From contig NZ_CP126106.1 of assembly GCF_030123325.1 (NCBI RefSeq), forward strand, positions 1,020,001 through 1,084,000: DNA of 64,000 nucleotides. The letters run 5' to 3'. Shown piece after piece: positions 42,078 through 51,111 of the stretch. The translations under genes were made by a program, and so were the position numbers. How positions within the stretch are numbered: the stretch's first letter is position 1; every line of letters starts with the position of its first letter. The notes beneath the pieces were generated by a model. The model was not told the DNA's origin and did not search any database. It saw only the letters and a program-made list of their open reading frames with translations. This DNA is from Peribacillus simplex (GTDB lineage Bacteria; Bacillota; Bacilli; Bacillales; DSM-1321).

Positions 42078-43430
42078 ATGGCTACATATGATTTACTCAT
42101 TAGAAATGGAAATCTTGTAATGTTTGATTCGATTGTTCAAGGAGATATTGCAATTAAGGAAGGGAAAATTAAAGAAGTGTCCATCGGAAAAAATATTGAT
42201 GCCATTGCAACAAGAGAAATTAATGCTGAGGGGCAGCACATCCTCCCAGGATTAATTGACACTCATGTTCATTTCAACGAGCCAGGCAGAACTGAGTGGG
42301 AAGGTGTTCAAACTGGTAGCAGAAGTTTAGCGGCAGGTGGGGTGACAACCTATTTTGATATGCCATTGAACAGTACACCACCAACGATCAATAAAGAATA
42401 TTTGGCATTAAAGAGAGCTTGCTCCGAAGAAAAGTCGGTAGTCAATTGCCGCTTTTGGGGTGGGCTTATACCAGAAAATATTGGGAATATTAAGGAACTC
42501 GATGAAAATGGAGTAATTGGATTTAAAGCTTTTATGTCACCGAGCGGAATTGTCGATTTCAATCATGTCGATGATATTACGATTTTTAAAGGGATGAGAG
42601 AAATTGCCTCTGTAGGTTCACTTTTAGCCGTTCATGCTGAAAGTACAGTCATTTGTGATCAGCTTGCACAAGAAAAACAAAGACAAAATAAAACGACTGC
42701 AAAGGACTTCGTCGAATCAAGACCGATAATTTCCGAAATTGAAGCGGTTAGAAGAATAATTTCATATGCTGAAGCTACAGGTTGTAAACTGCATATTGTT
42801 CATGCGAGCAGCCGGAAAGTAGTGGACGTCATTAATCAGGCAAAGCAAAGAGGCCTGGATATTACGGTAGAAACATGCCCTCATTATTTATCTTTGACAT
42901 TAAAAGACTTAGAGGAAAAAGGCGGATTGGCAAAATGCTGCCCTCCACTGCGTGATGATGAAGAAGTAGAACAATTATGGGAAGCTGTAGCAAACGGTGA
43001 AATTGACGTTATAGCATCCGACCATTCACCAGCACCTCCATCTATGAAAGAGGTAATAAATGATGACTTTTTCAGTGCCTGGGGAGGGATTTCTGGTGCC
43101 CAAACTACGCTCAATATCATGTTGACAGAGGGGCATTTTAACCGTAATCTTCCTCTGGGGAAAATTGTTGAATTAACATCAACGAATCCAGCTAAGTTAT
43201 TTGGCCTTTATCCCCATAAAGGGATAATAGCCGTTGATAGCGACGCTGATCTGGCGATAGTTGATCTGAACAGAAGCTTCGAGCTGAAAAAGGAAGATTT
43301 GTTCTACCGCCATCAGCAGTCGCCTTATGTTGGCAGGACATTCAAAGGGCAAGTAACGACGACGATCGTCAATGGGGCTATTATTTTTGAAAATGGAAGC
43401 ATTACCACTGTGGAAAAAATTAAAATCTAG
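42078..43430 (+). CDS. allB: Allantoinase (second copy)
   Basis: The product is 450 residues with the same ligand set as the first copy: His63/His65 (DTHVHF), Lys150 (IGFKAFM), AVHAEST, HIVHASS and ASDHSPAP. GRTEWEGV identifies it as allantoinase rather than dihydropyrimidinase. AAAGGAATG precedes the ATG. The two copies differ widely at the nucleotide level, so this is old duplication or separate acquisition. It is divergent from pucR and likely under its control. Confidence 0.92.
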   Translation: MATYDLLIRNGNLVMFDSIVQGDIAIKEGKIKEVSIGKNIDAIATREINAEGQHILPGLIDTHVHFNEPGRTEWEGVQTGSRSLAAGGVTTYFDMPLNSTPPTINKEYLALKRACSEEKSVVNCRFWGGLIPENIGNIKELDENGVIGFKAFMSPSGIVDFNHVDDITIFKGMREIASVGSLLAVHAESTVICDQLAQEKQRQNKTTAKDFVESRPIISEIEAVRRIISYAEATGCKLHIVHASSRKVVDVINQAKQRGLDITVETCPHYLSLTLKDLEEKGGLAKCCPPLRDDEEVEQLWEAVANGEIDVIASDHSPAPPSMKEVINDDFFSAWGGISGAQTTLNIMLTEGHFNRNLPLGKIVELTSTNPAKLFGLYPHKGIIAVDSDADLAIVDLNRSFELKKEDLFYRHQQSPYVGRTFKGQVTTTIVNGAIIFENGSITTVEKIKI

Positions 43431-43858
43431 AATTGTTAAGCAATAAAGGACTTAGAAAATCTTAATCATTTTATTCGCTTGCAGACATTTGTTTTAGGCT
43501 TACCAATCTTAAAAGTAAAAGAAGCCTGTAAGGGACTAGGACCTGATTACCTAAATGAGAAAATCATGGATGAAGAAATAAGAAGATGTTTTATCTATAA
43601 TAGACAAAAATATAATTCGTTTTTATCGAATAGGCATAATGACTATTTAAATGAAAGCGTTTAACATTTATATTAAGAGACTTAATGGTTTCTTACACAA
43701 GCTATTAATATATGAAAAAGAAGCTTCAATTATAAGTTAATCGATATCGGTAACAGGGAACACCATGATTCATATGCTTATATTGACTCACGATTAAAAC
43801 GTTGATTGGTGTCATATGAATTAGCTAACAAAATACGATTAAAAGGGGAGTTTAAAAG
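43431..43858. other. Intergenic region with a weak frame and cre site
   Basis: A 61-codon frame (43479-43664, MQTFVLGLPILKVKEACKGL...) has no ribosome site and is probably a fragment or chance. ATGAAAGCGTTTAAC at 43651-43665 is a cre-like site, about 200 bp before allE. Confidence 0.3.
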
Positions 43859-44623
43859 ATGGGTTATCCTAAAGATTTATTAGCAAGCAGATCAATAATT
43901 GAGCACGGTAAATATGCTTTAATTGCACCTGAAGGATTGGTCAATAATGTTGTTCCAGGATTTGAGAATTGTATCATTTCCATTTTGGGTTCTCCAAAGC
44001 TTGGAGCAAGCTTTGTCGATTATATTGTGACAATGCAAAAGGAAGGTAAGAACAGCGAGGGGTTTGGTGGACAAGAAGATGTAGAGACATTTGTCTATGT
44101 TATTGAAGGGAAAATAAAAGCTGCTGCAGGTGAACAAGAGTTTGTCCTCGATGAAAGCGGTTATTTATACTGTCCGCCAGGAACAAAGATGTATTTAGAA
44201 AACCAATTGGATGGAGATTCTAAACTATTCCTATATAAGCAAAAGTATCGTCCGCTTGAAGGACGGAGGCCATGGGTTTATTCGAACCACGCGAACAATA
44301 TTGAATTTAGGATTTATGATGATATGCATAATGTCCATCTTAAAGATCTTTTGCCTGCTGATATAGATTTTGATATGAATTTTCATATTCTTTCCTTTGA
44401 TCCCGCTGCATCTCATCCGTTCATCGAAACACATGTGCAAGAACATGGCGCTTACTTACTCTCGGGAGAAGGGATGTATAATCTGGATAATCAGTGGGTA
44501 CCCGTAAAGAAAGGAGATTACATTTTTATGGGTCCATATGTACATCAAGCAGCCTATGCGGTAGGTAGAGAAAATTTAACATATGTTTACTCTAAAGATT
44601 GTAATCGTGATGCATCCTTGTAA
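43859..44623 (+). CDS. allE: (S)-ureidoglycine aminohydrolase (bicupin)
   Basis: The product is 254 residues of two cupin domains. The N-terminal MGYPKDLLASRSIIEHGKYA and LIAPEGLVNNVVPGFEN are AllE/YlbA hallmarks. The C-terminal Mn-binding cupin has SFDPAASHPFIETHVQEHG and FMGPYVHQAAY, giving Glu, His, His and Gln ligands. It converts ureidoglycine to ureidoglycolate and ammonia in allantoate breakdown. AAAAGGGGAG precedes the ATG. Confidence 0.92.
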   Translation: MGYPKDLLASRSIIEHGKYALIAPEGLVNNVVPGFENCIISILGSPKLGASFVDYIVTMQKEGKNSEGFGGQEDVETFVYVIEGKIKAAAGEQEFVLDESGYLYCPPGTKMYLENQLDGDSKLFLYKQKYRPLEGRRPWVYSNHANNIEFRIYDDMHNVHLKDLLPADIDFDMNFHILSFDPAASHPFIETHVQEHGAYLLSGEGMYNLDNQWVPVKKGDYIFMGPYVHQAAYAVGRENLTYVYSKDCNRDASL

Positions 44624-44752
44624 AAGGTCACATCACTTAGTAGGAATGCGTAGATGCCAACTTCAAGAGATTTAATGCGGGCAGAATCTGTATTATAGGG
44701 AGATCTGGTAAGTGTAATTCAAACCCATTAAATATAAAAGAGGTGCTGAGAT

Positions 44753-45136
44753 ATGGACCAGAATATAATTTTGAACAAAGAGTCGATAATAGAGGAAAGA
44801 GTTTTTGAAATCGATAAAATAGCAAAATTCGATTCTAATGCACCACAAAAAAATTATTTCTATGAAACGGATAAAACTGTTGGGGCAGTTTGGTGTCTTG
44901 AACCTGAGCAGGAAGTATATTTACATTCTCATTCGAATGTTGATGATATTTGGGTTTGCATTGAGGGGGAAGGAACATACTTTCCTGATTTAGAGAATGA
45001 GATTGCGATCAGAAAAGGAATGGTAGTATTGGCCAAGCCTAATCAAATTCATGGAATGCGTAATACAGGAAACAGTCGATTCATGTTTGTAGGCTTTGCT
45101 GCAGGGGCATTGCCAATGGATATAACAAGATATTAG
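44753..45136 (+). CDS. Single-domain cupin protein
   Basis: The product is 127 residues. The cupin motif 1 reads HSHSNVDDIWVCIEGEGTYF and motif 2 reads VLAKPNQIHGMRNTG, with likely metal-binding histidines. AAGAGGTG precedes the ATG. It lies between allE and a nucleobase-type permease and is probably co-regulated with ureide genes. The reaction is unknown; a role in spontaneous-intermediate handling or sugar-acid isomerisation is possible. Confidence 0.75.
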   Translation: MDQNIILNKESIIEERVFEIDKIAKFDSNAPQKNYFYETDKTVGAVWCLEPEQEVYLHSHSNVDDIWVCIEGEGTYFPDLENEIAIRKGMVVLAKPNQIHGMRNTGNSRFMFVGFAAGALPMDITRY

Positions 45137-45211
45137 AAAAATTCTAAGATTATTAAACAATTACAATATAATTTAAGTTTCTTCTTTCAAAAAACAAAAA
45201 AAGTGATTAAG

Positions 45212-45252
45212 GCGAAGCGATTGTAATGAAGACAGCGCTTCGCTTATATTTT
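45212..45252 (+). terminator. Terminator after the cupin gene
   Basis: GCGAAGCG pairs perfectly with CGCTTCGC, followed by TTATATTTTT. Confidence 0.7.
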
Positions 45253-45374
45253 TATTTATGTAAAAGAGATGATTTGCAATTTTTACGAAGAAACTATGGC
45301 TTCCAAAGGAAATCAATACTTTTAAGAATTGGCTTCCTTAAAAACTCGCAAAAAGATTTTTAAAGGAAATGGTG

Positions 45375-46688
45375 ATGATTAAGATGAAACAGCAAGGAGT
45401 TACTGTAACATTATTGTCCTCTTTACAGTGGCTTTTTTTTATTTTTGCCAATACGGTTGTCGTACCAATTTCTGTAGGAGCAGCATTCCAGCTTCCTTCA
45501 GAAACAATTGAAATGACGATAAGATGCTCCTTTATCTTTACAGGAATAGCCTCTATTCTGCAGGCCTGGATTGGGCATCGTTATCCATTATTGGACAGCC
45601 ATTCGGGGCTAATGTGGGGTCTGATGATAAATATGGGCATCTCTGCATCTGCACTCGGATTGGATTTTGCAACCGTAGGAGGGGGAATTGCAACAGGTAT
45701 TCTGCTGGCTGGAGCTGTAACCGTACTGCTTGCGGCATTTAACCTGATTTATATCATACAGAAAGTAATTAAGCCGATGGTGATAAGTGTTTATATATTT
45801 TTGCTAACCTTTCAGCTCATCTTTATTTTCTTCAAAGGTATGTTTAAAATAACCGAAAGTGGAACAATCGATCTCCCTGTCAGTTTGTTTTCAATCTTGA
45901 TTGTCATCTTTGTTGGCTTTTTAAGGATTAAAGGAGGGAAAATACTAGGCAATTTCTCAATCCTAATCGGAATTATCGTAGGATGGTCATTATATCGAAT
46001 TATTTTCCCTTCAGATCTTCCGGCGGCTAGCTCTTCAGGTATGGCATTCACTTTCTTTCCCCTTGGAACTCCAAACTTGGATATTGGTATTATTCTTGTC
46101 TCCTTTTTTGCGGTCCTTCTGAATTTAACGAATTCTTTCGCTTCTATTCAAGCTGTTGCAGAGGTTTACAAGGAAGAGGTGGAACATAGTCAATACAGGA
46201 GATCTATTTTTGTAACAGGTATATTTGCGTTTATCTCTTCGATTTTTGGCTTGGTCCCTTTTACACCATTTACATCTACAATAGGGTTTTTACAAAGTAC
46301 CAAGTTATTTAAACGAGAGCCATTTATTATAAGCGGATTCTTGTTTATTCTCCTTGGAGTTATTCCGCCATTAGGGAGGTTCTTAGGAACCATACCACTA
46401 ACAATAGGTAACGCTGTTTTATTTGTCGCATACCTTCAATTGTTTGGGACCGCATTAAACAGCCTAAAAGGAACGTTATTCAACTCTGAAACGATACTCC
46501 GTTTAGCGGGACCAGTCCTAGTTGGAGTCAGCATTATGAATATCCCGCCAGCATCATTCGGCAGTATTCCTGTCCTCTTGCAGCCTTTCATTACAAATGG
46601 TCTCATTATGGGTGTCATTATATCGATCTTTTTGGAAAAACTTATTGATTGGAATAAGTTAACGAATAAGTTGGAAGTCAGGCAGTAA
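45375..46688 (+). CDS. NCS2-type purine/pyrimidine permease
   Basis: The product is 437 residues from ATG 45375, placed 6 nt after AAAGGA; ATG codons at 45369 and 45384 are alternatives. It has about 12-14 membrane segments. SLQWLFFIFANTVVVPISVG is the NCS2 start, and FFAVLLNLTNSFASIQAVAEVYKEE resembles the conserved helix 8-9 region of UraA/PbuX-type carriers. It may import a purine or uracil-like compound that feeds the ureide pathway. Confidence 0.83.
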   Translation: MIKMKQQGVTVTLLSSLQWLFFIFANTVVVPISVGAAFQLPSETIEMTIRCSFIFTGIASILQAWIGHRYPLLDSHSGLMWGLMINMGISASALGLDFATVGGGIATGILLAGAVTVLLAAFNLIYIIQKVIKPMVISVYIFLLTFQLIFIFFKGMFKITESGTIDLPVSLFSILIVIFVGFLRIKGGKILGNFSILIGIIVGWSLYRIIFPSDLPAASSSGMAFTFFPLGTPNLDIGIILVSFFAVLLNLTNSFASIQAVAEVYKEEVEHSQYRRSIFVTGIFAFISSIFGLVPFTPFTSTIGFLQSTKLFKREPFIISGFLFILLGVIPPLGRFLGTIPLTIGNAVLFVAYLQLFGTALNSLKGTLFNSETILRLAGPVLVGVSIMNIPPASFGSIPVLLQPFITNGLIMGVIISIFLEKLIDWNKLTNKLEVRQ

Positions 46689-47017
46689 CCGATATATCAC
46701 CTGAAAATGGATAAATGAGCAACAACAATAGGTGATTATTCTAAAAGTTAAAAAATGGGATTTGATATTACGATTGAAGAAAAAAGGAGTTCACATAATA
46801 TTGACTACTTTGGACATCTGTTGAAGGCAATGGTCAACTTTCTATCGATAAACTTGAAATTGATTATAAGAGAACAAAACAATAAATTGAGAACTTGATT
46901 ATTCGATAACTAATTAAGTATTGAACCAGTTCAAAGGTAAAAGAGCTCACCTGGTTTACGAAATTTCTTCTCAGCATATGCCGGGAGGCAAACTAATTTT
47001 TAAAGGAGGAATACACC

Positions 47018-47155
47018 ATGGGAGAATATGTGAAAATAGGTAATCTTCAAGTGGCTCCGGTACTGGGGCATTCCAACGAACCAGGATGCAATGTTATTAA
47101 ATTCATAAAGCTTAGCAAAGGAAAAACTAATTGTCTTTTTCTATTCATTATTTAG
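47018..47155 (+). pseudogene. Malate synthase G N-terminal remnant
   Basis: GGAGG precedes ATG, and the frame starts MGEYVKIGNLQVAPVL, matching the conserved malate synthase G (GlcB) start (M-x-EYV-x-x-GNLQVA). The similarity then fades and the frame stops after 45 codons, while the family is over 700 residues. Malate synthase would condense glyoxylate with acetyl-CoA, fitting the ureide context. The rest of 46689-47017 shows only faint unassigned fragments. Confidence 0.5.
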
Positions 47156-47196
47156 GGCTTTAGGTTAAAGTGTTGGGGTATCCCGTATTATTCGAT

Positions 47197-47238
47197 AAAA
47201 TGGGGAACAAGTGATCAAATTTACTTGTTCCCCATTTT
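47197..47238. terminator. Strong bidirectional terminator
   Basis: AAAATGGGGAACAAGT and ACTTGTTCCCCATTTT are a perfect 16-bp inverted repeat around 10 nt. It may be the terminator left from the deleted malate synthase gene. Confidence 0.8.
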
Positions 47239-47257
47239 GGTTTAATTCTTTATAAAA

Positions 47258-47475
47258 GGCTGTTTTCGCATACTTTGTTGCTATTTACCAAGTAAAGCGG
47301 TGTGGTTGATTTCCCCTCCAGATGCTCGCTTTCCGCGGGGCGGGAGGTGAGCCTCCTCGACGTAAACGCCTGTGGGGTCTCACCTGTCCCGCTGCTCCCG
47401 CAGGAGTCTCGCACTTGCGCTCCAATCAACCTTAAATCGTTTCGTTTTAAAAACAACAATCTTTATGAAAAGAGC
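47258..47475 (+). repeat. 218-bp dispersed repeat, copy 2
   Basis: It differs from 6124-6341 at three positions and has the same orientation, so recombination between the two would delete about 41 kb. It lies at the edge of the decayed ureide locus. The stretch 47476-47854 holds no gene I can see. Confidence 0.93.
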
Positions 47476-47854
47476 CTTATAAAAGAAGAAGCTAAGTAAA
47501 CATATGTGAATTAAAAATAATAAGAATAGTCTTCACCTTTTTAGGTTCGCAGAACATCAGAAGTTAATTTGGACGGCACAAGTAGAACAAGTATCTTATT
47601 TATCAAAAAATACCAGTGAAATATGATAAGGTGCTAACTATAACAATAAGTACCACTTCCTTTGATCATAGAAATCTGTATATTTTACACATTATTGGTT
47701 TGCTTCCATTGGTTATTTTGCACAAAAAAACACCAAAATACTAACAGAATTGTCAATGAAGTTAAATGCGAAAGCAAGTAAAATAATAGATGATATAAAT
47801 TTCGTGAATATTCATCACGTGAATGGATATTGAGAAGGGAAGCGATGTGATGTG

Positions 47855-48494
47855 ATGGGCAATCAAAACGAAAGATTCATAGATGAAAAGGATGATGTTG
47901 CATTCGATGATAAATTGGTTAGCATCTTTCGGGGGCAACAGAGAGTAATGGGATGACCCGGTTATTATATTCCAAGAATGGATGAGCGCTCAGCAAGCAA
48001 TGAAAGCTGAGATGGAAAAAGAAAACCTTATTACATATTTTGATAGTGTAGGCTACTTGTTTGGCAGGCTTGAGGGAACGGATTCCTCCGGTGGAATCAT
48101 TCTGGCCGGTTCTCATATAGACACGGTCAAGGATGGGGGCGACACTTGGCAGAATGGATGTTAAACCTAATGTCCGAATGTCATTGCTGGTGAAGTGGAG
48201 ATCAGTCTCGATATCAGGCATCATGAGGAAGAGGTTCTTGAAAGGTTTTGTAAGGAAATCCTTTCAACTTTCGAACCCTTGGCAAAAGAAGGTGAAATGA
48301 AGCTGGAGGTTTCACGATGGATGGATGTCAAACCTGTTGCGATGGATCGGGAAATGAATCGCCTTGTCCGACTTGCTGCTGTTCGTTCCAAGTAAGGGGG
48401 GCTTAGCCATTCGCCTAAGGAATTTACTAGTGTTGCGGATATGGAAAAGGGAATCGACGTTTTAAGTGAAATACTATATAAATTAGCCTATTAA
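47855..48494 (+). pseudogene. Ureide M20-type amidohydrolase, deleted and frameshifted
   Basis: The fragments in order are TRLLYSK, then MSAQQAMKAEMEKENL and GIILAGSHIDTVKDGG (first metal His). An abrupt jump leads to NVIAGEVEISLDIRHHEEEV, RWMDVKPVAMD and, after a stop, GGLSHSPKEFTSVADMEKGI. The central dimerisation domain and most metal ligands are lost, roughly 200 residues. It is the relic of an allantoate or ureidoglycine hydrolase directly upstream of pucG. Confidence 0.8.
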
Positions 48495-48508
48495 AGGAGT
48501 TGGTTAAA

Positions 48509-49771
48509 ATGGCATATTCAGAATTGAATGCACCGATGAGAACGATCATGACACCAGGGCCGGTCGAAGTGGACCCGCGTGTCTTAAGGGCGATGAGCAC
48601 ACCGATATTAGGGCAATTCGATCCTGCATTCACTACTATCATGAATGAAGTGATGGAAATGCTGCGTTTGGTTTTTCAAACAAAAAATAAATGGGCGTTT
48701 CCGATAGATGGCACCTCAAGATCGGGAAATGAAGCGATCCTATGTAGCATCATTGAGCCAGGAGATAAGGTTCTGGTTCCTATATTCGGCAGGTTCGGTC
48801 ATTTGTTGGTGGAAATTTGTGAGCGATACGGAGCTGAAGTCCATACGATGGAATGTCCTTGGGGAGAGGTGTTCGAACCGGAAGCCGTCATCGCGGAAAT
48901 CAAGAAGGTCTCCCCTAAAATAACAGCAATCGTCCATGGGGAAACTTCCACTGGTTGTATGCAGCCTTTGAAGGAAATCGGGTTGGCTTGCCGTGAATTG
49001 GGAGTCCTGCTTGTGGTGGATGCGGTTGCCTCCATCGGGGGCACCGATGTAAAGGTGGATGAATGGTGTATTGATGGATTGATAGGCGGGACACAAAAAT
49101 GCTTATCCGTTCCTTCGGGTATGGCACCGATTACGTATAATGAGCGAATAGAAGAAATCATCCAGTCCCGCAAAAAGGTGGAACGTGGTATTGCGACGGA
49201 TGAAGACAACCAAAAGGTTTCGGTCCGCCGGCCAATCGCCAGTAATTATTTCGATTTAAGCATGCTGCAGGATTATTGGGGGCCTCGCCGTTTGAATCAC
49301 CATACAGAAGCTACTTCCATGATTTATGCGTTACGTGAAGGGTTGCGCCTTGTACTCGAAGAAGGTCTGGAAACGCGCTTTGCCCGTCATGAACTCCACG
49401 AATCTGCTCTCGTTGAAGGGATCAAGGCAATGGGACTTACTTTATTCGGGGATGGGAAAAATAAACTTCCATGTGTAACTTCCATCGAAATTCCAAAAGG
49501 AATCGATGGTGAAGCTGTTAGAGCCATGCTGTTGAATGAATTTGGTATCGAAATCGCTTCCTCGTTTGGTCCGCTTCACGGGAAAATTTGGAGGATCGGA
49601 ACCATGGGGTTCAGTTGCAGGAAAGAAAACATCCTGTTTGTATTGGCCTCCTTGGAAGCTGTCCTTTTGCGCCAGGGGTTCCAAGTTAATCGGGGAGAGG
49701 CTTTGCAGGCTGCGCTTGATGTGTATGTAGGAAAAACGGAGAAAGTGGCAGCATCACGAGGATCTCTTTGA
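48509..49771 (+). CDS. pucG: (S)-ureidoglycine--glyoxylate aminotransferase
   Basis: The 420-residue product starts at MAYSELNAPM behind AAAGGAG. It is a class V PLP aminotransferase: TPGPVEVDPRVLRAM, FPIDGTSRSGNEA, HGETSTGCMQPL, VVDAVASIGGTD and PLP Lys197 (GGTQKCLSVPSG). PucG moves the amino group of ureidoglycine to glyoxylate, giving glycine and oxalurate-type product. It is the only intact gene between two ureide pseudogenes. It contributes a second route for ureidoglycine beside AllE. Confidence 0.92.
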   Translation: MAYSELNAPMRTIMTPGPVEVDPRVLRAMSTPILGQFDPAFTTIMNEVMEMLRLVFQTKNKWAFPIDGTSRSGNEAILCSIIEPGDKVLVPIFGRFGHLLVEICERYGAEVHTMECPWGEVFEPEAVIAEIKKVSPKITAIVHGETSTGCMQPLKEIGLACRELGVLLVVDAVASIGGTDVKVDEWCIDGLIGGTQKCLSVPSGMAPITYNERIEEIIQSRKKVERGIATDEDNQKVSVRRPIASNYFDLSMLQDYWGPRRLNHHTEATSMIYALREGLRLVLEEGLETRFARHELHESALVEGIKAMGLTLFGDGKNKLPCVTSIEIPKGIDGEAVRAMLLNEFGIEIASSFGPLHGKIWRIGTMGFSCRKENILFVLASLEAVLLRQGFQVNRGEALQAALDVYVGKTEKVAASRGSL

Positions 49772-49774
49772 GTA

Positions 49775-50483
49775 ATTGATGTCCATGTGCATCTTCAGCG
49801 AACCTGGCTGCGCTCATTGGGAAGGCTTTGAAACTGGATCGCAAATGATGGCGGCGGGAGGCTGCACCACATATTTCGATATGCCATTGTATGGAATCCC
49901 TTCAACAGTCGTTCGAAAGTCTCTCCTTGAAAAGGGCAAGCTCGGTGAGATGAAGTCGGTTATAGACTTTGGATTATTGAGAGGAATGGTCCCGGGTAAT
50001 ATCGATGATTTAGTGGATCTCGCCGGAGTCATTGGGTTTAAAGCTTTTCTCTCAGCGACGGGAAATGAGGAGTTTGAACGAGCGCATGATTTCACCCTTT
50101 TACGTTGAGACGTATCCGCATTATTTATTATTCAATCAGGAGGATTTAATAGAAAAAGTGCGGTTGCAAAATGCGCTTCCCCACTTAGGGGAAGAGAAGA
50201 ACAAGAAAGATTGATTACCTATTTATATAGAAGGGAAATTCGATATGATTTCTTCCGACCACTCACCATGCCCTTATGAACTGAAAGATCCTGCCATACA
50301 TAATATTTTTGAAGAGTGTTCGCAAAACATAAGCAAAGCGTTTATATGGGCCCTACCTTTCCTTGCCAAATCACGGTTACCATTAATAAAGGGAAAATAG
50401 TTTATCAGATTGATGTAATAAGTGAAGGGGAGCGTAGGGAGTGGCTAAAAGTGATAGATTCCGGCTTGCGGGTCAAAAACTAG
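49775..50483 (+). pseudogene. Allantoinase, multiply broken third copy
   Basis: It begins at DVHVHL, a frameshift follows into SEPGCAHWEGFETGSQ, then DMPLYGIPSTV and VIGFKAFLSATGNEEF (carboxylated-Lys region). After a deletion come VETYPHYLLFNQEDLIEKV and FDMISSDHSPCPYELKD (catalytic Asp). A further deletion leads to VYMGPTFPCQITVTINKGK. The N-terminal 50 residues and two internal blocks are gone. It lies directly downstream of pucG. Confidence 0.85.
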
Positions 50484-50530
50484 GGAGAAGGCTTGGCAAA
50501 TAAGGTTCGGGGCAATTGAATTCATAATAA

Positions 50531-50567
50531 GGGGGGATTCCGAATCGGGAATCCCCCCCCTTTTTTT
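50531..50567 (+). terminator. Strong terminator after the decayed ureide locus
   Basis: GGGGGGATTCC pairs with GGAATCCCCCC, followed by seven T. Confidence 0.8.
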
Positions 50568-50605
50568 CAGCTCTGCGCATGCATCATGGGCAAATCAAGG
50601 GAAAA

Positions 50606-50638
50606 GAAACCGGACAAGTGGATTACTTGTCCGGTTTC
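50606..50638 (-). terminator. Terminator of the paaI operon
   Basis: GAAACCGGACAAGT and ACTTGTCCGGTTTC are perfect inverted repeats around 5 nt, followed on the minus strand by CTTTTCCC. Confidence 0.75.
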
Positions 50639-50647
50639 AAACGTTCC

Positions 50648-51094
50648 TTATTCAACATGGTCGACGAAATATTGATTTTTCCTGAATACCATCGCCTCCA
50701 TGGTTGCGATCAATTCCCTTTCATTTAACACGTCTATTTTATACCATGCCAGTTTATGGTTTTTCTTTATCTCTTTCGCTTTAGCGGTTAAAGTCTCCCC
50801 CCGTTTGCCAGCTGATAAGAAGTTGATATTATTTGAAACGCCAACCGCTATTTTGCCATATGAATTGCTGGCTGCTGCGAATACATAATCAGCAAGTGAA
50901 AAGATAATGGCACCGTGAACCGTTCCATGGCTATTTAGCATGTGGTCACTTGGAATCAATTCTGCTTCAGCTGTGCCGGGACCGAGTTTCGTCAATCTCA
51001 TCCCGAGAAAAGAAGCATATGGTTCGTCGAGCAGTACTTGTTTAATTTGGTCGTAATGCAATTCATGAACATCCTGATCTAAATGTGTGGTCAT
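50648..51094 (-). CDS. paaI: Hydroxyphenylacetyl-CoA thioesterase PaaI
   Basis: The product is 148 residues, one hotdog domain. The motif GTVHGAIIFSLADYVFAAASN contains the thioesterase His/Asp region, and FLGMRLTKLGPGTAEAELIP is the usual family start. It releases CoA from stalled phenylacetate pathway intermediates. It lies downstream of the ActP-type symporter on the minus strand, next to the paa genes. Confidence 0.88.
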   Translation of the reverse strand: MTTHLDQDVHELHYDQIKQVLLDEPYASFLGMRLTKLGPGTAEAELIPSDHMLNSHGTVHGAIIFSLADYVFAAASNSYGKIAVGVSNNINFLSAGKRGETLTAKAKEIKKNHKLAWYKIDVLNERELIATMEAMVFRKNQYFVDHVE

Positions 51095-51111
51095 GAAAAT
51101 CCCCCTTTTTA

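Noticed and set aside
43479..43664. 61-codon frame between allB and allE as a gene
   Set aside because: No start context or ribosome site and no recognisable domain; kept only as a gap note.
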